Origin: Halomonas alkalisoli
Lineage (GTDB): Bacteria > Pseudomonadota > Gammaproteobacteria > Pseudomonadales > Halomonadaceae
Length of the DNA stretch: 64,000 nt
Assembly: GCF_021412585.1 (NCBI RefSeq)
Contig: NZ_JAKCMI010000041.1
Location: 124,001 to 188,000 of the forward strand
Direction of reading: 5' to 3'
In this document: one piece after another, positions 36,671-45,652 of the stretch
Layout of the letters: the number at the start of each line of letters is the position of its first letter
Position numbering within the stretch: position 1 is the first letter of the stretch
Notes under the pieces: model-generated
What the model was told of the DNA's origin: nothing
What the model saw: only the letters and a program-made list of their open reading frames with translations
The model's database searches: none
Position numbers and translations under genes: made by a program

Positions 36671-39657
36671 GAGCGACCTCCCCGGCCGGCGAACAGGACC
36701 TTGAAGCGCTGCCACAGCGACAGCCGTGGTGCGGCGCCGCCCATGCGCTGGGCCAGGCGTGCGAAGATCTGGCCGATGATCATTCGCGAGGCGCTTTGCA
36801 GCATGCGCCCGCCCACCGAGGCGACCTTGCCGCCCACGGCGGCGTCGTAGTCGTAGTCGAGGCGGGTCCGGCCACCCTCGATCTCGGTCAGTCGAATCCG
36901 CGCACTGCCCTCCGCCGACCCCATGGCGCTGGTGCCAGCACCAGAGAGCTGCAAGCTGTGGGGTGGGACGAGTTCGGAGAGTGCCACCCGGGCATCGAAG
37001 CGGGCACGTATCATCCCCACGCCGACGGTGACATCGGCGCGATAGGCATTGTTGCCGGTAAGTTCCAGGGCATGGCAGCCGGGGATAATCGCCTGCAGGG
37101 TCTCGGGGTCGAGCAGCGTATCGAACACCGTCTGCGGGTCGCCCGGCAGTTCCACCGAGTCGCTTGCCGTCAGTCGTGAACCGCCACCGCTGGCGGGTTG
37201 GACGCCTTCCTCACCCACGCCTTCGGGGCGCGGCGGCTCCTCGATACCGATCAGAGTGCGTAGCTTCGCAGGCGTCAGGGGTAGCTCGATATCCTTGAGC
37301 CCCAGGGCGTCGGCCGCTGCATTGGCGACACACACCGGGGTGCTCATGTTATTCCCCTCGCCGACCCCTTTTGCGCCCAGCGGCGTGAAGGGAGACGGAG
37401 TCTCCATGTGCAGGATCACCGGCTCAGGGACTTCCACTGCGGTAGGAACCAGATAATCGGCGAAGGTCCCGGACTGGAAGCTGCCGTCATCACCGTAAGC
37501 GAATTCTTCCATGAGAGCGGCACCCAACCCTTGGGCGAAGGCACCGCGCACCTGGCCGTCGACAAGATCCGGATTGAGCATACGCCCGGCATCGTGGAGC
37601 GTGACGTAGCGGTCCAGATGCAACTTGCCGGTGATCCGGTCGATCTCTACACCGCAGTAGTCGAAGATGAAGCCATAGCACAAGGAGCTGTTGATCAGGT
37701 CGCTGTCATCCGGGGCAGCCAGTTCGGGCGGCGACCAGAAGGCCGTTTCGCGAAGCCCACCCGGCTCGTTATCCGGTAGCGTCCCCGGCGCCCAGTGGGT
37801 AGCACCAGCGAGACGCGCAAACGGCATCGACAACTCGCTGTCTTCCACCAGTACGCGGCTGGCAGCGAAACGGACACGCTCGACATCGACGTCCCATTGG
37901 GCGGCGGCGATACCGGCCAGGCGCTCACGCACCTTGAGTGCCGCCAAGTAGACCGCACCGGCCACGGCACCGGAAAAGCGACTAGAGTAGTTGCCCGAGG
38001 CGATCGACCAGGCGTCCTTGCCAGTGTCGAGTTCCACATTGACGCTGATCGACTCCAGCGGCACCCCGAGTACCTCGGCGATCACCTGAGCGACCACCGT
38101 GCGGTGCCCCTGTCCCTGCGGCGTCGACGAGACATGGGCGGTGATATCACCCAGTGGACCGATGCTGATCGTCGCCGTGCTCACCGCCCCGTTCTTGGGA
38201 CCGGCCTTGCGCCGCTCCTCCGGGGTCATTGCGGTGGTGATGTAGCCCATGTTGGAGATTGATGGCTCCACCGCCACGGTGTAGCCGATGCCATAGAGCC
38301 TCCCTTCGCGGCGAGCATTCTCGCGACGCGCCAGCAGTTCATCCAGCCCACCTTCGCGAATCCCCTGCTCCACAGCAGCGGGATAGTCGCCGGAGTCGAG
38401 CAATGCACCGGCAGCGGCACGGTAAGGAAAGCTCCCGGCAGGTATCAGGTTACGACGGATCACGTCGAGAGGCTCGAGGTCGAGTTCAATGGCGATACGC
38501 TGCATCAGCCGCTCGAGAGCAAAATAGACCTGGGGCCCGCCGAAGCCTCGATTGAGTCCACTGGGGGTCTTGTTGGTCAATACGACGCGATTGCGAACCG
38601 CGAGATGCCGGATGGCATAGGCCCCCGTCAGGTTGCCGTGCATCCGATAAAAAGTCGCCGGTTCGGGTGCGCGCAGATAAGCGCCACAGTCATCGATCTG
38701 ATCCCAGCGCAGCGCCGTGACACGACCATCCGCAGTGACCGCCGCCTCGATCTCGGTCACGCGATTGGTCGACGAAGACGCCCCCTGCAGATGCTCGAGA
38801 CGATCTTCCACCCACTTGACGGGAGCGCCGGCCTTTCGCGCTGCCAGTCCCATCATCACCACGTAGGGAAACACACCCTGCTTGATGCCGAAGCTACCCC
38901 CGGAATCCGGCGGGGTGCGCAACCGCAGGCGGTTGCCGGGCACCTTCAACGCTCGGGTCATCACCGAGTGCAATGCATAGGGGCCCTGAAAATTGGACAA
39001 CACATCATAGCTGCCGCTGGACACATCGTAGTCGGCGATGACTACGTAGCACTCCATCGGCGTACAGGAGCTGCGCGGCACGCGCACCTTGAGTGCGACA
39101 CGCCGCTCGGCCTCGGCGAAAGCCCGCTCAGGATCGCCATAACGAAAGTGACGCTCACTGACGATATTACTACCCACCGCTTCATGGAGCAGCGGAGCGT
39201 CCGACTCAATGGCGATCTCGGCATCAACCGCTACGGCCAGCGTCTCATAGTCGACACGGATGACGTCGAGTGCGTCCTCAGCCAGATAGCGACTCTCGGC
39301 CATTACCACGGCAACCGGTTCGCCGACATAGCGCACCTTGTCAACGGCCAGACACCAGTGCTCCATTGGCTGCCGCACGCCGACCGGAAAGGGCTGCGCC
39401 CAGCGTTTGACATCCTCGCCGGTCAGCACGGCATGAACCCCAGGCATGGCCAGTGCCGCTGCGGCATCCAGCGCGACCAGGCGGGCATGGGCGTGAGGTG
39501 AGCGCAACACCGCGGCATGCAGGGTGCCAGGCGCCACCGCAAGGTCGTCGGCGTAGCGGCCATGGCCACGCAGCAAGGCATCATCCTCGACGCGTTGCTC
39601 TCGTCGGCCAATCCGACCCGACTGGCCCTCCTGAATAGTTGGCTTAAAAGCGTTCAT
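36667..39657 (-). CDS. hmfA: 2-furoyl-CoA dehydrogenase, molybdenum large subunit with C-terminal SRPBCC (CoxG-like) domain
   Basis: The 996-residue protein starts with the xanthine-oxidase a/b hammerhead domain (residues 20-135, RVEDDALLRGHGRYADDL) and continues into the molybdopterin-binding domains (PPDSGGSFGIKQG, GLNRGFGGPQVYFALE, TPQGQGHRT, GAKGVGEGNNM) up to about residue 800. A separate SRPBCC/CoxG-like domain fills about 830-980 (SVELPGDPQTVFDTLLDPE). Furoyl-CoA dehydrogenase hydroxylates C5 of the furan ring. Identity as HmfA rests on the A-B-C-D-E order and on XdhC and MocA in the operon. A truncated homologue precedes it. Confidence 0.75.
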   Translation of the reverse strand: MNAFKPTIQEGQSGRIGRREQRVEDDALLRGHGRYADDLAVAPGTLHAAVLRSPHAHARLVALDAAAALAMPGVHAVLTGEDVKRWAQPFPVGVRQPMEHWCLAVDKVRYVGEPVAVVMAESRYLAEDALDVIRVDYETLAVAVDAEIAIESDAPLLHEAVGSNIVSERHFRYGDPERAFAEAERRVALKVRVPRSSCTPMECYVVIADYDVSSGSYDVLSNFQGPYALHSVMTRALKVPGNRLRLRTPPDSGGSFGIKQGVFPYVVMMGLAARKAGAPVKWVEDRLEHLQGASSSTNRVTEIEAAVTADGRVTALRWDQIDDCGAYLRAPEPATFYRMHGNLTGAYAIRHLAVRNRVVLTNKTPSGLNRGFGGPQVYFALERLMQRIAIELDLEPLDVIRRNLIPAGSFPYRAAAGALLDSGDYPAAVEQGIREGGLDELLARRENARREGRLYGIGYTVAVEPSISNMGYITTAMTPEERRKAGPKNGAVSTATISIGPLGDITAHVSSTPQGQGHRTVVAQVIAEVLGVPLESISVNVELDTGKDAWSIASGNYSSRFSGAVAGAVYLAALKVRERLAGIAAAQWDVDVERVRFAASRVLVEDSELSMPFARLAGATHWAPGTLPDNEPGGLRETAFWSPPELAAPDDSDLINSSLCYGFIFDYCGVEIDRITGKLHLDRYVTLHDAGRMLNPDLVDGQVRGAFAQGLGAALMEEFAYGDDGSFQSGTFADYLVPTAVEVPEPVILHMETPSPFTPLGAKGVGEGNNMSTPVCVANAAADALGLKDIELPLTPAKLRTLIGIEEPPRPEGVGEEGVQPASGGGSRLTASDSVELPGDPQTVFDTLLDPETLQAIIPGCHALELTGNNAYRADVTVGVGMIRARFDARVALSELVPPHSLQLSGAGTSAMGSAEGSARIRLTEIEGGRTRLDYDYDAAVGGKVASVGGRMLQSASRMIIGQIFARLAQRMGGAAPRLSLWQRFKVLFAGRGGRS

Positions 39658-40118
39658 TGACTTCTCCAGGATGGCTTAATAAGAATCGGTTGCATCTGGA
39701 AATGAGTATAGCTTAAGCGGATGACGTCGAGTGCGTCCTTAGCCAGATAACGACTCTCGGCCATTACCACGGCAACCGGTTCGCCGACATAGCGCACCTT
39801 GTCCACGGCCAGGCACCAGTGCTCCATTGGCTGCCGCACGCCGACCGGAAACGGCTGCGCCCAGCGCTTGATGTCTTCCCTGGTGAGCACCTCGTGCACG
39901 CCGGGCATGGTCAGCGCGGCTGTGACATCCACCTGGGTCAGGCGTGCATGGGCGTGGGGCGAGCGCAACACCGCGGCATGCAGGGTGCCCGGCATAACCG
40001 CAAGATCATCGGCGTAGCGGCCATGGCCACGCAGCAGGGTATCGTCCTCGACGCGCTGCTGCCGACGGCCAATCTGGCCCGACTGCCCCTCCCGCATGGT
40101 TGGCTCGAAATAGTTCAT
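39654..40118 (-). pseudogene. Truncated, diverged duplicate of the hmfA N-terminus
   Basis: Codons 1-135 or so are homologous to hmfA (about 87% identical by eye), including RVEDDTLLRGHGRYADDL and KRWAQPFPVGVRQPMEHW. After LDVIRLSY the frame runs through hmfA leader sequence and stops at a TGA that overlaps the hmfA ATG (ATGA). The first 60 bases upstream of both genes are also similar. A GGAGAG ribosome site precedes the ATG at 40118, so the 154-residue peptide may be made and coupled to hmfA. Most likely the rest of an older hmfA was lost by recombination. Confidence 0.85.
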
Positions 40119-40304
40119 TCAGCTCTCCACGATGGCCGTGTCGGAATCAGTTGCCATCTAGAGAGGAGTCTATGGAGCGATGCATCGCTCGGCCTTGCCC
40201 GGCGGGCTGGAGTTTGGCCCTGGCATCGGCTGATTTACCCGAGAGTCTGAATTGCTACCAAAGGATAAGGAGCCGTCAGCAGAGCAGATACGCGCCTCCC
40301 GAAT

Positions 40305-40336
40305 ACAGGAAGGCGGCCCTGGGGCCGCCTTCCTGT
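40305..40336 (-). terminator. Terminator after purC
   Basis: A perfect inverted repeat ACAGGAAGGCGGCCC with GGGCCGCCTTCCTGT forms a stem of up to 15 bp around a two-base centre, so about 14 bp in practice. It lies 35 bases downstream of the purC stop. On the minus strand the following TATTCGGG has only a weak T-run. Confidence 0.7.
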
Positions 40337-40372
40337 CATAATGCTGGAATGTTTCTTCAGCAGCTGGCTGAC

Positions 40373-41086
40373 TCAGTCGAAGTCGACACCAATCCGCCGC
40401 CCCACTTCCTCGTAGGCCTCGATCACGCCACCCAGCCCTTGGCGGAAGCGGTCCTTGTCCATCTTGTCCCGCGTCTTGGCGTCCCACAGGCGGCAGCCAT
40501 CCGGTGAGAACTCGTCGCCCAGCACGATCTGCCCCTTGAACAGGCCGAACTCCAGCTTGTAGTCCACCAGCAGCAGGCCGCCGTCAGCGAAGAGCTGCTT
40601 GAGCACCGCATTGACCTTGAAGGTCAGTGCCTTCATCTCGGCCAGCTGCTCCGGCGTGGCCCAGCCGAAGGTCTCGGCCAGCGACTCGTTGATCATCGGG
40701 TCATGCAGGGCGTCGTTCTTGAGAAACAGCTCGAAGGTGGGCGGCGAGAGCTCGCGCCCCTCCTCCACGCCGAGGCGCTTGACCAGGCCACCGGCGGCGA
40801 TATTGCGCACCACGCACTCCACCGGGATCATCGTGAGCGTCTTGACCAGGCTCTCGGTGTCGGAGAGGCAGCGCTCGAAGTGGGTCGGAATACCTGCCGC
40901 CTCGAGCTTGCCCATGATGAAGGCGTTGAAGCGATTGTTGACCATGCCCTTGCGCGCCAGCGACTCCATGCGCTCGCCGTCGAAGGCGCTGGTGTCGTCG
41001 CGGAACTGCAAGACCACACGATCCGGATCATCGGTGGCAAAGACCGACTTGGCCTTGCCGGCATAGAGTTCTTGGCGCTTTTCCAT
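40373..41086 (-). CDS. purC: Phosphoribosylaminoimidazole-succinocarboxamide synthase (SAICAR synthetase)
   Basis: PurC ligates aspartate to CAIR in purine synthesis. The 237-residue protein begins KRQELYAGKAKSVFATDDPD and contains RDDTSAFDG, VVRNIAAGGLVKRLGVEEG and the DKDRFRQGLG C-terminal segment of the family. It is of normal length. The next gene upstream on the same strand is an MBL-fold hydrolase 45 bases away, so both may share the bamC-dapA transcript. Confidence 0.96.
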   Translation of the reverse strand: MEKRQELYAGKAKSVFATDDPDRVVLQFRDDTSAFDGERMESLARKGMVNNRFNAFIMGKLEAAGIPTHFERCLSDTESLVKTLTMIPVECVVRNIAAGGLVKRLGVEEGRELSPPTFELFLKNDALHDPMINESLAETFGWATPEQLAEMKALTFKVNAVLKQLFADGGLLLVDYKLEFGLFKGQIVLGDEFSPDGCRLWDAKTRDKMDKDRFRQGLGGVIEAYEEVGRRIGVDFD

Positions 41087-41130
41087 GGGGGTCTCCAGAA
41101 AGGGTTATCGCAAGACGAAAGGGGTGGCTC

Positions 41131-41934
41131 TCAACTGATCGTCTGCCACTGCAGCCCGTGATCCTGAGCGGCAATCGTCAGACGAGAGGCATCGCCATCG
41201 AGCAGTGGGGTCAAGGCCTCGAGCGCCAGCTCGGGGCGGTTGTTGTGTTCGGAAAGGTGCGAACAGACGATATGCTGCAGGCGATCCAGCCCCAGCCGGG
41301 CAAGCAGCGTGGCTGCCTGGCCATTGGCCAGGTGCCCCCAGTTGCCGCCCACGCGACGCTTGAGCGTCGGCGGATAGGGTCCCGTCTGCAGCAGGTGCGG
41401 GTCGTGATTGCATTCGAGTATCAGCGCATCGCAGCCATGGAAGGCTTCTGCCACATGGTCGCTGGGATAGCCCAGGTCGGTCAGCACCCCGAGATGGCGG
41501 CCGCGAGATTCGAAGCGGAACTGGACCGGCTCGCGTGCGTCATGGGGCACCGTGATTGGATCGACGACCAAGCCCTTGATCGCGAAGCGCGACTGGGGTG
41601 TGATCCAGTGCAGCTGCGGCACCTCCCCCAGGCGCCCGGAGAGCCAGGTGCCCGGCGTCAGATAGACCGGCACGCCATGGCGTCGCGCCAGCGGCCCCAC
41701 GCCGCGCAAGTGGTCGCCATGCTCGTGGGTCACCAGCACGGCATCCAACTGGCGCGGATGGATATCCAGCCGCGCCAGTCGACGCTCTGTCTCGCGCAGG
41801 CCGAAGCCGCAGTCGACCAGCACCCAGGCCTCGCCATCGCTGACCAGGGTGGCATTGCCCTTGCTGCCGCTGCCCAAGGAGGCAAAGCGCAGCGTACCGG
41901 CGGGTGGGCGTGACTCGGCCACCCGGCTCACCAT
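41131..41934 (-). CDS. MBL-fold metallo-hydrolase, YycJ/WalJ-like
   Basis: A 267-residue metallo-beta-lactamase-fold protein with the metal motif VTHEHGDHLRGV near residue 69, SLGSGSKGNATLV at the N-terminus and further histidines in TVPHD and ECNHD. SGSKGN is typical of the YycJ/WalJ branch, which has been linked to nuclease-type activity, but the substrate is uncertain. It overlaps the bamC stop by ATGA, an unbroken operon with dapA-bamC. Confidence 0.86.
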   Translation of the reverse strand: MVSRVAESRPPAGTLRFASLGSGSKGNATLVSDGEAWVLVDCGFGLRETERRLARLDIHPRQLDAVLVTHEHGDHLRGVGPLARRHGVPVYLTPGTWLSGRLGEVPQLHWITPQSRFAIKGLVVDPITVPHDAREPVQFRFESRGRHLGVLTDLGYPSDHVAEAFHGCDALILECNHDPHLLQTGPYPPTLKRRVGGNWGHLANGQAATLLARLGLDRLQHIVCSHLSEHNNRPELALEALTPLLDGDASRLTIAAQDHGLQWQTIS

Positions 41935-42899
41935 CAGCGCAGCAGGCCCGACACCCGCTCGAGCAGCTCGCGCTGATCCTCGGGGGTGAAGGCGCGCTCG
42001 CTGGCGTTCTCGGCCCGCAGCACGGTCCGTTCGGGGCCGGCGGACTCCAGCACCAGGCGAATCTGCTGCGGCATCTGTCGCACGTCGGGGCTGAAGATGA
42101 TCTGCAGCGGGTTACGATCGCGCTCGGACACGGTCATGTAGCTGACCAGGAAATCATGGCTCTGCGGGTTCTGCTCGAGCAGCTCGCGGCGGTCCTCCAC
42201 GGTAAAGTCGGCTTCAAGCTGGTGATTGAGCTCGGCCCAGACCCGATCGATATCCAACGGAATCTGAACGACCCAGTCATCTCCACGCTGTTCCAGGCGC
42301 AGGCGGTCCTCACCGGCGATCTGCTGGCCGGCCAGAGAGGCGGCACTGGCTGTTGCCGTACGTGCACTGAAGTGCTGCTCCAAGGCGTCCAGGCAGGCGG
42401 CGACCGGACGACCCGCCCGGTCGCAGCGCACCTCGCTGTCACCGGCTCGCAGCCCTTGCCGCACGCTCAAGCGGCCCTGATCGGTCTCCAGCGCCCCCCG
42501 CGCATCGTCACTGGCCTGGACCTGCAAGCCACGGGCACGGGCGAAGTCCTGCAGCTGCGGCCAGACCACACCGGGGTCGGCCCCCACCACCAGCCAGCGG
42601 TCGCTGCCGATTTCCCGGCGCTCGACATAGTCCCGCTCCGTCGCACGCCCGGAAACCAGGCGCTCGGGGCTGGGTGCACTGAAGCGCTCGCTGGAGCGTA
42701 GCGTGCCACTGGCCTCCGGCACCGGCATGGCATCCCGATAGCGCTGTACATTGCGACCTTCCGGCAGGGCCAGGGGCGCACTGCGCTGGGCCTCCACATA
42801 GTCGATATTACGGTCATCATAGAAGCCATCGCGTGCGCAGCCAGCAGTCGCCAGGGCGATCACCGCCGCCAGCGGCATCCATTTCAGCGCAGAATTCAT
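41934..42899 (-). CDS. bamC: Outer membrane assembly lipoprotein BamC
   Basis: BamC is a lipoprotein of the BAM complex that inserts beta-barrel proteins in the outer membrane. The signal peptide ends in the lipobox LATAGC (modified Cys near residue 21), followed by an unstructured proline-rich segment and two C-terminal helix-grip domains. At 321 residues it is of normal length. The ATG at 42899 is preceded by AAGGTGG. It lies just after dapA, the usual dapA-bamC(nlpB) pairing. Confidence 0.9.
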   Translation of the reverse strand: MNSALKWMPLAAVIALATAGCARDGFYDDRNIDYVEAQRSAPLALPEGRNVQRYRDAMPVPEASGTLRSSERFSAPSPERLVSGRATERDYVERREIGSDRWLVVGADPGVVWPQLQDFARARGLQVQASDDARGALETDQGRLSVRQGLRAGDSEVRCDRAGRPVAACLDALEQHFSARTATASAASLAGQQIAGEDRLRLEQRGDDWVVQIPLDIDRVWAELNHQLEADFTVEDRRELLEQNPQSHDFLVSYMTVSERDRNPLQIIFSPDVRQMPQQIRLVLESAGPERTVLRAENASERAFTPEDQRELLERVSGLLR

Positions 42900-42956
42900 G
42901 CGTCCACCTTGCATCGTGTTAGTCGGGGCGTCGGGTTATCGGATCCGGGCGCAGCG

Positions 42957-43841
42957 TCAGTCGTCTGTCACCCCTGCCAGTTGCAGGGCCTCGCCCACGG
43001 TCGAGTGGTACTTCTCGGACAGCCATGTCAGCGGCAGCCGAATACCCGGCTCCAGCAGCCCCATGCGGTGCAGGGCCCATTTGACGGGAATCGGATTGGA
43101 CTCGATACCCAGGTTGGTATGCAGCGGCATCAGCCGTGTATTGATCTGGTGCGCCTTGTCGGCATCGCCAGCCACGGCGGCAAAGCACAGCTCGTGCATG
43201 GCCCTTGGCGCGACGTTGGCGGTCACCGAGATATCGCCATTGCCACCCATCAGCATGAAATCGCAAGCGGTGGCGTCGTCGCCGGAATAGAGCATGAACC
43301 CGCTGCCCTTGAGACGACCGATCAGATCCTCGGCGCGCTCCAGGTTGCCGGTGGCATCCTTCAGACCAATGATATTGTCGACTTCGGCCAGGCGCAGCAC
43401 GGTCTCGTTGTAGAGATCCGAACAGGTACGACCCGGCACATTGTAGAGAATGACCGGCAGCTGGCTGCCTTCGGCCACCGCCTTGAAGTGCTGATACAGC
43501 CCTTCCTGAGTCGGCTTGTTGTAGTAGGGGCACACCGAGAGGCAGTAGTCGGCTCCCACCTCGCTGGCATAGCGGGCCAGCTCGACGGCCTCGGAGGTCG
43601 CGTTGGCCCCGGTGCCCGCGATGACCGGGATGCGGCCGTCGACCTCTTCCACCACGGTGCGTATCACGTCGAAATGTTCGGCAAACGACATGGTGGTGGG
43701 CTCACCGGTGGTGCCGGCCGCGACAATGCCATCGGTGCCATTGTCGAGGTGGAAGTTCACCAAGCGGCGCAGCGCCTCCCAGTCGATGTCGCCATTGACC
43801 TTCATCGGCGTCGCCAGGGCGACGATACTGCCAGTGATCAT
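42957..43841 (-). CDS. dapA: 4-hydroxy-tetrahydrodipicolinate synthase
   Basis: DapA condenses pyruvate with aspartate semialdehyde in lysine and diaminopimelate synthesis. The 294-residue aldolase-type protein has the Schiff-base lysine K161 (GLKDATG), Y133 (YNVPGRT) and the GTTGEPTT segment near residue 43, at the same positions as in the E. coli enzyme. It heads a leftward operon with bamC. Confidence 0.97.
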   Translation of the reverse strand: MITGSIVALATPMKVNGDIDWEALRRLVNFHLDNGTDGIVAAGTTGEPTTMSFAEHFDVIRTVVEEVDGRIPVIAGTGANATSEAVELARYASEVGADYCLSVCPYYNKPTQEGLYQHFKAVAEGSQLPVILYNVPGRTCSDLYNETVLRLAEVDNIIGLKDATGNLERAEDLIGRLKGSGFMLYSGDDATACDFMLMGGNGDISVTANVAPRAMHELCFAAVAGDADKAHQINTRLMPLHTNLGIESNPIPVKWALHRMGLLEPGIRLPLTWLSEKYHSTVGEALQLAGVTDD

Positions 43842-43960
43842 CCTCTCGTTCCTCTCCGCTCATGCCGCTCTCGGGCGCCGAATGTCAGCAGACCCCTCGA
43901 TGCAAAGGGTAAATGGTACTCAGGCGGTCGAAGACTGTACAGCGGCACGCACCGGAGACT

Positions 43961-43989
43961 TTGACAGACGTGGCTCGGTTGCGTGTAAT
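43961..43989 (+). promoter_or_regulatory. Sigma-70 promoter of bcp
   Basis: A perfect TTGACA (43961-43966) is followed after 17 bases by TGTAAT (43984-43989). The predicted start, near 43996, leaves a 25-base leader before the bcp ATG. Confidence 0.8.
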
Positions 43990-44020
43990 CAGGACCTTAC
44001 CAAAGCCAAGGATCCCTCAC

Positions 44021-44497
44021 ATGACGCTTGCCATCGGCCAACCCGCTCCGGACTTCACCGCCACCGCCACCGGCGATACGACCGTCACCCTATCCGACCT
44101 CAAGGGGCGGCAGGTGGTCCTCTTTTTCTATCCCAAGGCCAGCACGCCCGGCTGCACCACCGAGGGCGGCGACTTTCGCGACCGCATGAGCGACTTCGAG
44201 GCCGCCAATACGGTCGTCCTTGGCGTGTCCCGTGACGGCCTTCGTGCCCAGGAGAACTTCAAGGCCAAGCAGGCCTTCAACTTCGACCTGATATCCGACA
44301 AGGATGAAACCGTCTGCCGGCTGTTCGATGTGATCAAGCTCAAGAAGCTCTACGGCAAGGAGCACATGGGCATCGAGCGCAGCACCTTACTGATCGATGC
44401 CGAAGGCAAGCTGGCAAGGGAGTGGCGTGGCGTCAAGGTCCCGGGACATGTCGATGACGTGCTCCAGGCCGCCCAGGCCCTTCATGCCGACGCTTGA
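44021..44497 (+). CDS. bcp: Thioredoxin-dependent thiol peroxidase (bacterioferritin comigratory protein)
   Basis: A 158-residue PrxQ-type peroxiredoxin that reduces H2O2 and organic peroxides. The peroxidatic cysteine is C45 in STPGCTTEGG. The position five residues later, where E. coli Bcp has its resolving cysteine, is glycine (G50), so this is probably a 1-Cys form or uses the only other cysteine, C99. The ATG at 44021 fits the family and the promoter. Confidence 0.93.
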   Translation: MTLAIGQPAPDFTATATGDTTVTLSDLKGRQVVLFFYPKASTPGCTTEGGDFRDRMSDFEAANTVVLGVSRDGLRAQENFKAKQAFNFDLISDKDETVCRLFDVIKLKKLYGKEHMGIERSTLLIDAEGKLAREWRGVKVPGHVDDVLQAAQALHADA

Positions 44498-44503
44498 ACC
44501 GCA

Positions 44504-44531
44504 GCATCCGTCCGGCCTGCCGGGCGGATGC
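44504..44531. terminator. Hairpin between convergent bcp and perM
   Basis: GCATCCG-T-CCGG and CCGG-G-CGGATGC form a 12-bp stem with one T-G pair and a four-base loop. It lies between two convergent genes and has no clear T-run on either side. Confidence 0.6.
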
Positions 44532-44548
44532 CTCATCACACTCTCATC

Positions 44549-45652
44549 TCACTCCTCGACCCACTCTTCAACGTCCTTCTCTTCTGCTTGATAGTGCCGG
44601 ATGCCACGCGGCCAGGCATAGACCAGCGCCTTGAGCAGGGTGGCGAGCGGAATGGCAAAGAAGATGCCCCAGAAACCCCAGATGCCGCCGAAGAAGAGTA
44701 CCGCCACGATGATCGACACCGGGTGCAGGTTGACCGCCTCGGAGAACAGGATCGGTACCAGCACATTGCCATCCAGTGCCTGGATGATGCCATAGGCAAT
44801 CAGGACATAGAGGAACTGATCGCTGAGCCCGAAATGAAAGCCGGCCACCGCCGCCACCGGCAGCGTCGCCACGGCGGCACCGATATAGGGCACCAGCACC
44901 GAGAAGCCCACCAGCACCGCCAGCAGTGCCGAATAGGGCAGACCGAAGAAGGCGAAGGTGAAGAAGGCCACGGTGCCGACGATGATGATCTCGATGAACT
45001 TGCCACGGACGTAGTTGGCGATCTGGGCGTCCATCTCATGCCAGATGCGCGTCATCAGGTGACGCTTACGCGGCAGCAGCGAGAGGGAGAAAGCGACCAG
45101 TTGATCGCGATCCTTGAGCAAGAAGAAGACCAGGATGGGTACCAGAACCAGGTAGATGATCAACGACAGGACATTGCCCAGCGAGGCCAGTGACAGCGTC
45201 AGCATCCGCTGGCCGAACTGGGTCATCTCGCGCCCGGCAACGCCGATCCACTCCTGCACCTGATCCGGCGTCACCAGGTTGGGATAGCGCTCCTGCAGGT
45301 CACCCAGCCAGCGCTGGCTGCTGGCGAACATGCGCGGCGTCTCCTGGACCAGCCCCACCAGCTGATTCCAAATCAGCGGCATCAGGATAAAGGCCAACGC
45401 CAACAGTATGCCGATGAAGCCAAGGAACACCACGACTACGGCCAGCAGGTGGGGCACGCCTCGGCGGGTCATGGCATTGACGCCGCCCTGCAGCAGAAAG
45501 GCAATCACCAGGGCGGTGAGAAAAGGCGCCAACATGCGACCGAACAGGATCACCACCGCGAAGCCCAGTATCAGCACCACCAGCAGGATCACTGCCTCCT
45601 CATCGGAGAAATAGTGATCTATCCAGCCCTTGAAAACCTGGCGCAGGGTCAT
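44549..45652 (-). CDS. perM: AI-2E family transporter (PerM-like)
   Basis: A 367-residue membrane protein of the PerM/TqsA (AI-2E exporter) family, with about seven transmembrane segments and the conserved LVGFSVLVPYIGAAVATLPV block. Substrates of this branch are not firmly known. Its ATG overlaps the tusA stop (ATGA). Proximity of perM to bepA is a conserved gammaproteobacterial neighbourhood. A second family member lies at 56911-58074. Confidence 0.9.
   Translation of the reverse strand: MTLRQVFKGWIDHYFSDEEAVILLVVLILGFAVVILFGRMLAPFLTALVIAFLLQGGVNAMTRRGVPHLLAVVVVFLGFIGILLALAFILMPLIWNQLVGLVQETPRMFASSQRWLGDLQERYPNLVTPDQVQEWIGVAGREMTQFGQRMLTLSLASLGNVLSLIIYLVLVPILVFFLLKDRDQLVAFSLSLLPRKRHLMTRIWHEMDAQIANYVRGKFIEIIIVGTVAFFTFAFFGLPYSALLAVLVGFSVLVPYIGAAVATLPVAAVAGFHFGLSDQFLYVLIAYGIIQALDGNVLVPILFSEAVNLHPVSIIVAVLFFGGIWGFWGIFFAIPLATLLKALVYAWPRGIRHYQAEEKDVEEWVEE

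Noticed and set aside
29081..39657. Assignment of the cluster as 4-hydroxybenzoyl-CoA reductase or CO dehydrogenase
   Set aside because: The family is shared, but neither explains the ligand plus crotonase-fold hydrolase in the A-B-C-D-E order; the furoate pathway does. Still kept as an alternative for phylogenetic testing.
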